Below the pieces are notes generated by a model. That model searched no databases. It was not told where the DNA came from and saw only the letters and a list, made by a program, of their open reading frames with translations. Source: an uncultured Chthonomonas sp. (GTDB lineage: Bacteria; Armatimonadota; Chthonomonadetes; Chthonomonadales; CAJBBX01). Taken from it: a DNA stretch of 64,000 bases. Both the position numbers and the translations under genes were made by a program. The stretch is taken from NCBI GenBank assembly GCA_903885605.1, contig CAISJD010000065.1, forward strand, positions 1-64,000, read 5' to 3'. Shown here one piece after another: positions 9,749 to 17,646 of the stretch (its first letter is position 1; each line of letters starts with the position of its first letter).

Positions 9749-10852
9749 ATGCCAAGCAGCAGACTGCCGCTCTACGAGCAACTGGCCCAGCGCCTGCGCG
9801 ATGAGATCGCCGCTGGACGGCTGGCCGAATGCGAGTACCTGCCGTCGGAGCGCGAACTGACGACGGAGTACGATGCCAGCCGGACGACGGTTCGAATGGC
9901 GCTGCAGGCGCTGCAGAAGGCCGGCTACATCTGCTCCGAGGACCGGCGCGGCCACCGCATCCTGGGGCGCACCCCGGAGGCGCAGTCCCCCGCCGTCTGC
10001 CCTGTGGCGCTCATCATGCCCGACCTCTACACGGGACTGGGTCGGCCGGTGGCCGCCGCGATCCACGCGGCATTGGGCGAGGCTGGGCTCGACCTGATCG
10101 CATACGACACGAGCGGGCCCACCCTGGCCGCCATGATCAGCCGCGAGCGTGATGCCCTGGCGGCAGTGCATACCAAGCGTATACCGGGGCTGATCTGGTG
10201 GCCGAATACTGCAGGCCCTGCCAGCGATGTGATGCACCAGATGGTGTCCGACCAGGTGGCCATGGTGACCCTCGACCACCCGATACGAGGCCTGAGCACC
10301 GAGCACGTCGCGATCGACCACGCAGCGGCGGGCGCCGCGGCAGCCGACCACCTGTTGGAGGAGGGGCACCGCAGCATCGCGCTGGTGGCGCCGCCGTTCC
10401 TGAATGCGCCCATGCTGCAGCGGCAGTCGGGCGTGACCATCGCCATGGGCAAGTCAGGAGCCCACGGCGACACCCCCGATGTGTTGCGCTGGAGCGCCGA
10501 TGCCGGTGAACGCTCGAAGCTGGTCGCGCTTATTGCGGGCCCCGAGCGCCCCTACACGGCACTGATCTGCCTCTGCGACTGGCTGGCGGTGGAGGTCCTG
10601 CTCGCCCTGTGCGACCACGGCGCGGAGGTGCCGAACAGGGTTGCGGTCGTCGGGTTTGACGCGGCCCACGAGGCTGATATCCTGAGGCCCACGCTGACCA
10701 CCGTGGTCCAGCCGCTCGCGGCCATCGGCTCGGCCGCCGCGCACATGGCGCTCGACCGCCTGGAGCGCCGCTTCACCGGCCCATGCAGGAGCGTCACCCT
10801 TCCCAGCGAACTGCGGGTGCGGGGTTCAAGCCTGCCCATCGCCGAGCGTTGA
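9749..10852 (+). CDS. GntR-type HTH with LacI-like ligand-binding domain, transcriptional regulator
   Basis: A 367-residue repressor-like protein. Residues 1-72 form a GntR winged helix, including LPSERELTTEYDASRTTVRM and a KAGYICSEDRRGHRI wing. The remainder resembles a LacI-family periplasmic-binding-like sensor (ALIMPDLYTG, IDHAAAGAAAADHLLEEGH, VVGFDAAHEADILRPTLTTV). This AraR-like arrangement normally binds a sugar and controls a nearby catabolic gene. Only 8 bases separate it from the GDPD/TIM-barrel gene and its own ribosome site is weak, so co-transcription and coupling are likely. By position it probably regulates that gene and perhaps the divergent sulfatase. The effector is unknown. 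The N-terminal half of the effector domain looks complete, so the protein should be functional. Confidence 0.9.
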   Translation: MPSSRLPLYEQLAQRLRDEIAAGRLAECEYLPSERELTTEYDASRTTVRMALQALQKAGYICSEDRRGHRILGRTPEAQSPAVCPVALIMPDLYTGLGRPVAAAIHAALGEAGLDLIAYDTSGPTLAAMISRERDALAAVHTKRIPGLIWWPNTAGPASDVMHQMVSDQVAMVTLDHPIRGLSTEHVAIDHAAAGAAAADHLLEEGHRSIALVAPPFLNAPMLQRQSGVTIAMGKSGAHGDTPDVLRWSADAGERSKLVALIAGPERPYTALICLCDWLAVEVLLALCDHGAEVPNRVAVVGFDAAHEADILRPTLTTVVQPLAAIGSAAAHMALDRLERRFTGPCRSVTLPSELRVRGSSLPIAER

Positions 10853-11079
10853 CCGGGAGGAGAGCGGAGCTGGATCCCATCTGCACCGCATCTGGTGTTG
10901 ATGTGGTATTCTCAGGCAGGTGATACCTCTCTTCACTCCATGTGGTTGCCGCCGAGCGGCATTGAGACTACCGCCGCGAGGCTGACGAGACGAGGGTTAT
11001 CCGCGACCTTCCTCATTGGGCGACCGGCGGCGGCAGGATCGAGGGAAGCGCGAGCCCGCGCTTCCCTCACGCTGTCCTC
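10853..11079. other. Intergenic region between convergent genes
   Basis: This 227-base gap separates the GntR-type regulator from the minus-strand pseudokinase gene. Next to the latter it holds one strong inverted repeat, described separately. A weaker 6-bp stem (TGCCGC/GCGGCA) occurs near 10950. No open frame with a convincing ribosome site was seen in it. Confidence 0.5.
11041..11068 (-). terminator. Perfect 12-bp hairpin at the 3' end of the signalling operon
   Basis: GAGGGAAGCGCG (11041-11052) and CGCGCTTCCCTC (11057-11068) are exact reverse complements separated by the 4-base loop AGCC. The hairpin begins 11 bases beyond the stop codon of the minus-strand gene ending at 11080, where a terminator is expected. 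No T-tract follows on either strand, so it would be a tract-less or RNA-stabilising stem. It could also block read-through from the plus-strand regulator gene. Confidence 0.6.
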
Positions 11080-12246
11080 CTAGGCGGGTATGCGAGCCAG
11101 GGAGAGCACGATCTCCACACCGGCGGAGCCCGCATTGGCCACGCGCATGGAACCGCCGAAAAGGGAGATGATCCTGAAAGCGACGGGGGGATCGAGACCC
11201 AGATCGTCGTCATCATGTACGCCGTGGGCGCCCGTCAGCACGTCGAAGAACGTGTTGAGCGACTTCTCTGGAAGCGTCGCCCCCTGGGTCCGGGCCCTCA
11301 CCACCGTCTGCCCATCCTCGCACTTGCGCTCCACCAGCACGCGGCCGCCAGGCTCGGTTAGTTTCGCAGCAGTCGTGAGAAGGGCCTGCAACGCACGCCG
11401 CAGCAACTCGCCCTCGGCCTGAACGTGGCAATCGCATCTGCCCGCCATGTCGAGCTCGATACTCCGATGGGAGAAGACCGGGGAGCTTGCCTCGACGGCG
11501 TGGCCGAGAGCGACATCCATTGAGACCGACGCCAGCCGGAAGGACTCGCCTGCCAGCTCAATCTCGCTCAGCAGCTCGGCGTCGTTCAGGACGCTGAGCA
11601 TCCGATCACGCGAGACGCCGAACATGCTGCGCAACTCGTGGGTGGTTTCGTCCTCCGGCAGGTCAAGGAGCGCCAGCTCGCCGACGCCCAGGATGCCGTT
11701 GAGGGGCGTGCGGAGCTCGTGGGCGATCAGCTGCAAGAAGGCGCTCTTGGCGCTATCGAGCAGGGCGAGCTTGCGATTGGCCTCGGCCAGCTCCTGGGTA
11801 CGGATGCCGACCAGGTCTTCCAGGTGGGCGTTCTGCGCCTCAAGCTCGCCCTGGAGGCGGTTGATCGTGAGGTGCGTGGTGAGGCGGGCGTGCAACTCTG
11901 AGCCGTCGTACGGCTTGACGACGTAGTCGACGCCGCCGGCGCGGAAGGCGCGCAGCTTCTCCTCGGGCTCGTCATGCCCACTCACGAAGATGACCGGCAC
12001 CGGCTTCAGGAGCGCACTGGCCTTGAGCTGCTCGCACACCTCGAAGCCGTTCATGTTGGGCATCCCGATGTCCAGCAGGACGAGATCAGGCGGCTCTGCG
12101 GCGGCGGCTGCCAGGGCCTGCCTACCCATGGTGAAGCAGCGGACGCGATAGCCCTTGTCCATGAGCAGGCGCTCGACGAACCGGAGGTTTGACGGCTGGT
12201 CGTCCACGACCATGATGATTGGTGCAGTGGGCGCTGAATCGGTCAA
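11080..12246 (-). CDS. Receiver domain fused to a degenerate histidine-kinase module (H-box retained)
   Basis: A 388-residue soluble protein. Residues 10-125 are a receiver with Asp15/Asp16 and phospho-acceptor Asp59 (LLDIGMP) and a VKP lysine. A coiled-coil linker (about 130-160) leads to an H-box with His176 in IAHELRTPLNGILG. The ATPase-like region aligns along its length but has lost its motifs. The N-box Asn is replaced (LLTTAAKLT), the DxGxG loop reads RTQGATLP, and the GTGLGL loop reads LGLDPPVAF. The protein is therefore unlikely to bind ATP as a normal kinase, although His176 might accept phosphate from a partner. It is the last gene of a four-gene operon, 94 bases after its paralogue. 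The output is unknown. Confidence 0.85.
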   Translation of the reverse strand: MTDSAPTAPIIMVVDDQPSNLRFVERLLMDKGYRVRCFTMGRQALAAAAAEPPDLVLLDIGMPNMNGFEVCEQLKASALLKPVPVIFVSGHDEPEEKLRAFRAGGVDYVVKPYDGSELHARLTTHLTINRLQGELEAQNAHLEDLVGIRTQELAEANRKLALLDSAKSAFLQLIAHELRTPLNGILGVGELALLDLPEDETTHELRSMFGVSRDRMLSVLNDAELLSEIELAGESFRLASVSMDVALGHAVEASSPVFSHRSIELDMAGRCDCHVQAEGELLRRALQALLTTAAKLTEPGGRVLVERKCEDGQTVVRARTQGATLPEKSLNTFFDVLTGAHGVHDDDDLGLDPPVAFRIISLFGGSMRVANAGSAGVEIVLSLARIPA

Positions 12247-12340
12247 GGCTCATACTCCCGGGCCAGCGGGTGCTTCGGCGTCCAGAACGCGGTTGGTAAC
12301 CTGATCCCGGCGGCAGCTTGATGCCATTACTATACCCGCC

Positions 12341-13558
12341 TCAAGCGCCGGGGGCGGGCGCCGGATCGACAGAATGCTCCAGGGCGGGCGCCGTTCGCAG
12401 CCGGGCGACGAATAGCGCGCCATCAGGCTCAAGGGCGCGAATGGAGACGCTTGCGCCGAACACCGTCAGGATCCGGTGCGCCACCGCTGGATCGAGCCAG
12501 AAGCCGGAGGGCGCCACATCAGCCGCCGGAGCGCACAGCATCGTGCCCATCGCCACCTGCGCGTCGGGCGCCAGGCTGTGGCCATGGCTCTCGACCTCGA
12601 CCACGACGGCATTGCCCCTGTCTGAACACCGAACCTGGACGGGGCTGCCGGTGGGGCTCAGGTCGACGGCAGTCCGGATCAGCGCGCGAAACGCCTGCCG
12701 CACGAGGTGCGCGTCACCCATGAACTCAACCGAGTCGGGCAGGTCGAGGTGCGGCCTCACCTCGGCGCCCGGCCGATCGGCCAACACATCGGCCGTAGCA
12801 TCGCTCAGCGCCTGCCGGAGGCCCACGGGGGTATGGACTGATGCGCCCGCCTTGAGGTCGACCTCGGCGATGAGCTCAGCGTTCTCAATGATCCCCATCA
12901 ACCGTCTGCAGGACTGCTGGTAGAGGTCCGTCAGCTCCCCTGCCTCTGCCGCCGCGCCCTTCTCGTCAATGAGCAGCTCACCGATGCCCAGGACGCCGTA
13001 CAGCGGGGTCCGAAGCTCGCGGGTGATCATGCGGATCACGGCGCCCTTGGCCTCATCCAGAAGGGCAAGGCGCTGGTTGGCCTCAGCGAGCTCGCTTGTA
13101 CGACGGGCGACCATGGCATCGAGCACGGCGTTGTGTGCCTCAAGCCGGGATTGCCTGGCGCTGATGCTCAGGTGTGCGCGGACCCTGGAGCAGAGCTCAT
13201 CCGCCTGGAACGGCTTCGTGATGAAGTCGACCCCGCCGCTCCGGAACGCCGTGACCTTGTCCTCGGTACCCTCAAGCACGGTGATGAAGATGATCGGGAT
13301 ATGGGCCAGGTCTGGCCGCGCCTTGAACATGCGGCAGACTTCGAATCCGTCCATATCAGGCATGGCAACGTCCATCAGGATCAGGCTCGGCTGCTCGACC
13401 TCGGCCGCGGCGAGCGCCCGCAGGCCGCTCAGGAACGCACGAACACGGTATCCGCGCCGCTGAAGGACGCCCTCCAGCAGCCCGAGGTTGGCGGGAGTAT
13501 CATCCACCACCATGATGATGGGCGCCTGATCCGGTTTCTCCAAAGTGGGCTCCTTCAT
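12341..13558 (-). CDS. Receiver domain fused to a pseudokinase module lacking the phospho-histidine
   Basis: A 405-residue paralogue of the gene ending at 11080. Residues 14-130 are an intact receiver: Asp19/Asp20, Asp63 in LMDVAMPDMDG, and a TKP lysine. The dimerisation helix is recognisable (RELRTPLYGVLGIGELL), but the H-box reads ITRELRTP. The codon at 13021-13019 is CGC (Arg180) where CAC would encode His. The ATPase-like domain has also lost the N-box Asn (LIRTAVDLS) and both glycine loops (ESHGHSLA, SGFWLDPAV). Phosphorylation at the receiver therefore probably drives a protein-interaction output. Its ATG overlaps the TGA of the upstream hybrid kinase (ATGA at 13558-13555), indicating translational coupling. 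A Pro/Ala tail ends the protein. Confidence 0.87.
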   Translation of the reverse strand: MKEPTLEKPDQAPIIMVVDDTPANLGLLEGVLQRRGYRVRAFLSGLRALAAAEVEQPSLILMDVAMPDMDGFEVCRMFKARPDLAHIPIIFITVLEGTEDKVTAFRSGGVDFITKPFQADELCSRVRAHLSISARQSRLEAHNAVLDAMVARRTSELAEANQRLALLDEAKGAVIRMITRELRTPLYGVLGIGELLIDEKGAAAEAGELTDLYQQSCRRLMGIIENAELIAEVDLKAGASVHTPVGLRQALSDATADVLADRPGAEVRPHLDLPDSVEFMGDAHLVRQAFRALIRTAVDLSPTGSPVQVRCSDRGNAVVVEVESHGHSLAPDAQVAMGTMLCAPAADVAPSGFWLDPAVAHRILTVFGASVSIRALEPDGALFVARLRTAPALEHSVDPAPAPGA

Positions 13559-16500
13559 GCAGCGGGCTGTTCTGGCCGGCGCACGGCAGTATCAGGCGTC
13601 AGGGATCGCAGAATTCCGTCGTAGTCGTACCGCTCCACCATCGTACCCATCAGGGCGGCGTCTGCGGCATGCTCCGGCCCCATTGTTCCCAGCAGATCGG
13701 CCAGAAGGGCCGAATTGCCCGCCAGTGCAGCCGCTCGCAGTTCAGCCGCGAGTTCGGCGGGGAGCCTGGTATGGATCACCTCGACGGCTCCCTCGACGGC
13801 CGCGTCGGCGTCACCCTCGCCGCTGCCTTCTCGCAGGAACCGGACGCCGGCCAGCCGCTCCAGCCGCTCGTAGAGGTCATCGAGCGAGATGGGCTTCACC
13901 AGCACATCGGTGGCGCCAGCCTGCAGGAGGGCCTGCCGATCCTCCTCGAACATCGCGGCCGTCAGAGCGAGGATCGTCACCTCGCCGCCGCCCTGCTCGG
14001 AGCGGATCCGCGCGATGGCCTCGCGGCCGTTCATGCGGGGCATTCGCATATCCATGAGCACGATCGGGCAGCGGGTCTCCATCCACCGATCGACTGCCTC
14101 CTGCCCGTCAGCGGCCTCCACGGCGCTCAGGCCGAGGCCGGCAAGGGCGTCTCGGAGCCAGTGGCGGTTGGCGGGCACGTCGTCGGCGACCAGCACAGTG
14201 GGAGGAGCCACTCCCGGCGCCAGCCCGACTACCGGGCCGACCCGGGCCACGGGGGCATCGGGCGCATCAGCGATGAGGAGCGGGGCACGCAGGATGAAGG
14301 TGCTTCCCTGATCGACCTCGGACCGGACGGTGATCTCGCCGCCCATGAGCTGTGCGAAGTCGCGGCTGATGGCGAGGCCGAGGCCAGTGCCGGTCTGCAT
14401 CCGCCGGCCCGCGGCCGCCTGCTCAAACTCCTTGAAGAGGACCGAGAGCTCCTCGGCGGCGATGCCCGGCCCGGTGTCCTCCACGATGGCCGTCAGCCAA
14501 AAGGCGCCGTCGTCGTCCGGCTCCGCACCCACGCGCAGCGTCACGCCGCCTCGCTGAGTGAACTTGACAGCGTTGCCGAGGAGGTTCACCAGTATCTGGC
14601 GGATCTTGCCCTCATCGCCCAGGGCCCACGCAGGCAACGACTCCAGGCCCGCTACGGTGAAGTTCAGCGACTTAGCCTGCGCCCGGACGCGGAACATGGC
14701 GGCCACGTCCTCGACCACGGCGCCCAGGTTGAAGACCCTGTTATCCAGCACGATGCGCCCGGCCTCGATGCGCGACATGACGAGCACGTCGTTGATGAGC
14801 GACAGCAGGTGCCTGCCGCTCCGGCTGATGACCTCGACATTGGCCCGGGCGCCGTCGGGTATGCCCGCGTCGGCGCCCAGCAGCTGGGCGTAGCCAAGGA
14901 TGGCGTTCAGCGGCGTACGGATCTCATGCGACAGGTTGGCGAGGAAGGTGCTCTTAGCTCTGTTCGCCGCCTCGGCCATGTCCCTGGCTTCCCGCAGGGC
15001 GTTCTCAGCCCTGATCAGGCCGGTAACATCGGTCAGGATGCCTGATACGCCCGTCGGCGCGTCGTCAGAGCCGATGCGCTTGGCCCGGGCCCGGAGCCAT
15101 CGTTCAGAGCCGTCACGGGCATAGGCAAGCACCAGTGCGGAGACGTCCTCGCCGGCGATAGAGCGCTCGATGGCGTCCCGAGCATCGTCCATGCACTCGG
15201 CGTCCACGGTCTCCCACGCGATTCGGCCGAGTAGCTCCTCCGGCAGAAACCCGAGCACACTGCTGACGGCAGGGCTCATGTACGTGAGCCGGCCCTCGAC
15301 ATCCGTAGAGAAGATGATCTCCGGCATGCTCTCGACCAGCTCCTGGTACCTGGCGCGCGACCGCAACAGCTCATGCTCGGCCTCTTTGCGCGCGGTGCAG
15401 TCGCGGACCAGGGCCCAGAGGCCGCTCGGACGTCCGTCACGGTCATAGCTCAGGTGTGTACGCAACTCAACGGGCACCATAACGCCATCAGGTCGGACAT
15501 AGCGCTTCTCATAGATGTCGGAGTGGCCTCGCCGCAGGACCTGGTCCATGATCACCCGATCCTCGCCCGCGCTCCATTCGGGATCGCTGATGTCGCGGAA
15601 CGTGAGGCCCTTGAGCTCCTCCAGCGTGCGGCCCACCATGCGGCAGTAGGCGGCATTGGCATCCACGAAGTGGCCGTTCAGGTCCGAGGCGGCGAAGCCG
15701 TCCAGCATCACATCGATGAGGCGGCGGTACTGGGCGTCGGTCTCCCGGAGCGCCTCCTGGGCGGCGAAGCGCTCGGCGGCCTCACGCTCAAGCTGGGCGG
15801 TGCGCTCGACCACGCGGCGCTCCAACTCGTCGTGCGCCCCATGCAGCGCCCGCAGGGCGTTCTGGCGCTCGGTGACATCGATGAATGTCGTGACCACCTG
15901 ATCTACGTTGCCATCGGCGTCGAGCCTGGGTCCCGCGTGGACCTCAATCCAGGTCGCGTCCTGCGTACCGGGCTTCAGTACGCCCAGGATGACCCCGGAG
16001 ACCGGCCGACGGGTTCGGAGCACCGCCTTCATGGGTGACACATCGGCCGAGTAGGGCATGCCGTCCGCGTCGAGCGCCTGCCAACCCTCGGGCGGATCCT
16101 CTCGTCCGAGGAGCTGAGCGTGAGTTAGCCCAAGGATGCGGCCCGCCTGATCGTTGGCGTAGATGCCATGCCGGTCGGGGGCGCGAACCAATACGCCGGC
16201 CTGCATATGGTGCACCAGCAGGCTGAGCCGCTGCTCGCTCTCCCGAAGTTGCTCCTCGGCCAGACGGCGGCTCTGCCTGTCGGCTTGCGCCTTCATGGCG
16301 CCGGCCACCAGCGCGGCGTAATCGAGGAGGAAGTGGACGTCCTCGTCTCCGAAGGCGCCGACGGCGTCTGCCTTCACCACGAGGACGCCGATGACCCGAT
16401 CCTCTATGATCATCGGGACGGCGCAGACCGACGCCGCGCCGGCGGCCAGGGTTGCATCGCGCCACGGCTCAAAGCCGGGATCATGGGCCACATCGTTGAA

Positions 16501-17646
16501 GACCACGGGCCGCCGCTCACGTATGGCGGTCCCCGCGGGCCCACGGCCGGCCGGGCTGCCATCCCAACGGACGGCGGCGAGCTCGGGACCGGGCACGTCG
16601 ATGGGTGCGTAGGCGGCGCGAGCGACGATGCCGCTCGCCTCGTCCGGTGTCCCGATCCAGACCGCCACGTAGCCGCGCGTGGTCAGCAGGCACTCGCAGA
16701 CGCGCTGCAGCAGGTCTTCGCCGGCGCCCAACTCGGTGATGACATGGTGCAGCTTGTGCGTGGCCTTGGTCACGTCCGAGAGGTGCCGAAGCCGGATCGC
16801 GTGCCTGTTGCGGTCGGTCAGGTCCGTCACATGGGCCACACGCGTGGCGGGTTGCCCATCGATGCCCGGCACCGCGGTGATCTCGACAAGCACCGGGAAC
16901 CTGGAGCCGTCCCGCCGAACGTGGACGCTCTCCATTACAGAGCGGCCGATACTGTCGGCCTCGGCGGCGTGCTCACGCATGTGGGCAAGCTCGTCGGGCG
17001 GGTAGACCAGCGAGAGGGGCTGCCCCACCAGCTCTTCGCGCTCGTATCCGCGCGTGCGCGCGAAGGCAGGGTTCACGTCGAGGTAAAGGCCCGTGGCCGG
17101 GTCGGTGCAGGCGAGGTCCATGGCGGAGGCGTTGAAGAGCGTCGCCCAGCGCTCGCTCGCGAGCCGCTGACGCCTCTCCTCGGTGATGTCCCAGAAGGTG
17201 GCGTAGACCGCATCGGGGAGGGTGCCGGCCACATTGAAGACGGGCACGGCGTGGATCCGGATCCAGCGCAGCTCGCCGGTGGCGCCATGCAGCAATCCCA
17301 TGGTGACGTTGCTGACGGTGCCGCCGGTGCGCAGGCAGACCATGGAGGGGTGCTGGTCACCGGGGAAGGGCGATCCGTCTTCGTGGATGGCGTCCCACTC
17401 GTGCGACGAGGAGTCGAGCCCCTGCAGCTCCCTCATGCTTCGGCCCAGGATGCCCTGTGCGGCATCGTTGGCCCAGGTGATGGAGCCGTCGCGCACCTGG
17501 AACAGCACGCCGAACGGCGCGGAGCCGAACATGGCGACCTGTGCGTCGAGAAGGTTCATGAGCATGGCGGCGTTGCCCTCAGTCGTTGGTTGTGGGCGAC
17601 CGGCGCCCCGGCGGCCATCATCGGCTCGCCGACTTCTCGGCGCCAT
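13555..17646 (-). CDS. Soluble multi-PAS/GAF hybrid histidine kinase
   Basis: A 1363-residue kinase with no membrane segment. In order it has PAS, PAS, GAF (about 280-440), PAS, a coiled coil, PAS, PAS, HisKA with His907 (LSHEIRTPLN), an ATPase domain with NAVKFTQ, DTGPGI and GTGLGLAI, and a receiver with Asp1199 (LMDMRMP). A C-terminal tail of about 70 residues (LPAELAAELRAAAL region) resembles the tail in its neighbour and is not a recognisable Hpt domain. The ATG at 17646 overlaps the upstream gene by 29 bases; the ATG at 17565 is an alternative with GAGGG upstream, so the start is unsettled by 27 residues. The stop overlaps the next gene (ATGA). Position suggests it phosphorylates the receivers of the two downstream pseudokinase proteins. 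Confidence 0.9.
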   Translation of the reverse strand: MAPRSRRADDGRRGAGRPQPTTEGNAAMLMNLLDAQVAMFGSAPFGVLFQVRDGSITWANDAAQGILGRSMRELQGLDSSSHEWDAIHEDGSPFPGDQHPSMVCLRTGGTVSNVTMGLLHGATGELRWIRIHAVPVFNVAGTLPDAVYATFWDITEERRQRLASERWATLFNASAMDLACTDPATGLYLDVNPAFARTRGYEREELVGQPLSLVYPPDELAHMREHAAEADSIGRSVMESVHVRRDGSRFPVLVEITAVPGIDGQPATRVAHVTDLTDRNRHAIRLRHLSDVTKATHKLHHVITELGAGEDLLQRVCECLLTTRGYVAVWIGTPDEASGIVARAAYAPIDVPGPELAAVRWDGSPAGRGPAGTAIRERRPVVFNDVAHDPGFEPWRDATLAAGAASVCAVPMIIEDRVIGVLVVKADAVGAFGDEDVHFLLDYAALVAGAMKAQADRQSRRLAEEQLRESEQRLSLLVHHMQAGVLVRAPDRHGIYANDQAGRILGLTHAQLLGREDPPEGWQALDADGMPYSADVSPMKAVLRTRRPVSGVILGVLKPGTQDATWIEVHAGPRLDADGNVDQVVTTFIDVTERQNALRALHGAHDELERRVVERTAQLEREAAERFAAQEALRETDAQYRRLIDVMLDGFAASDLNGHFVDANAAYCRMVGRTLEELKGLTFRDISDPEWSAGEDRVIMDQVLRRGHSDIYEKRYVRPDGVMVPVELRTHLSYDRDGRPSGLWALVRDCTARKEAEHELLRSRARYQELVESMPEIIFSTDVEGRLTYMSPAVSSVLGFLPEELLGRIAWETVDAECMDDARDAIERSIAGEDVSALVLAYARDGSERWLRARAKRIGSDDAPTGVSGILTDVTGLIRAENALREARDMAEAANRAKSTFLANLSHEIRTPLNAILGYAQLLGADAGIPDGARANVEVISRSGRHLLSLINDVLVMSRIEAGRIVLDNRVFNLGAVVEDVAAMFRVRAQAKSLNFTVAGLESLPAWALGDEGKIRQILVNLLGNAVKFTQRGGVTLRVGAEPDDDGAFWLTAIVEDTGPGIAAEELSVLFKEFEQAAAGRRMQTGTGLGLAISRDFAQLMGGEITVRSEVDQGSTFILRAPLLIADAPDAPVARVGPVVGLAPGVAPPTVLVADDVPANRHWLRDALAGLGLSAVEAADGQEAVDRWMETRCPIVLMDMRMPRMNGREAIARIRSEQGGGEVTILALTAAMFEEDRQALLQAGATDVLVKPISLDDLYERLERLAGVRFLREGSGEGDADAAVEGAVEVIHTRLPAELAAELRAAALAGNSALLADLLGTMGPEHAADAALMGTMVERYDYDGILRSLTPDTAVRRPEQPAA

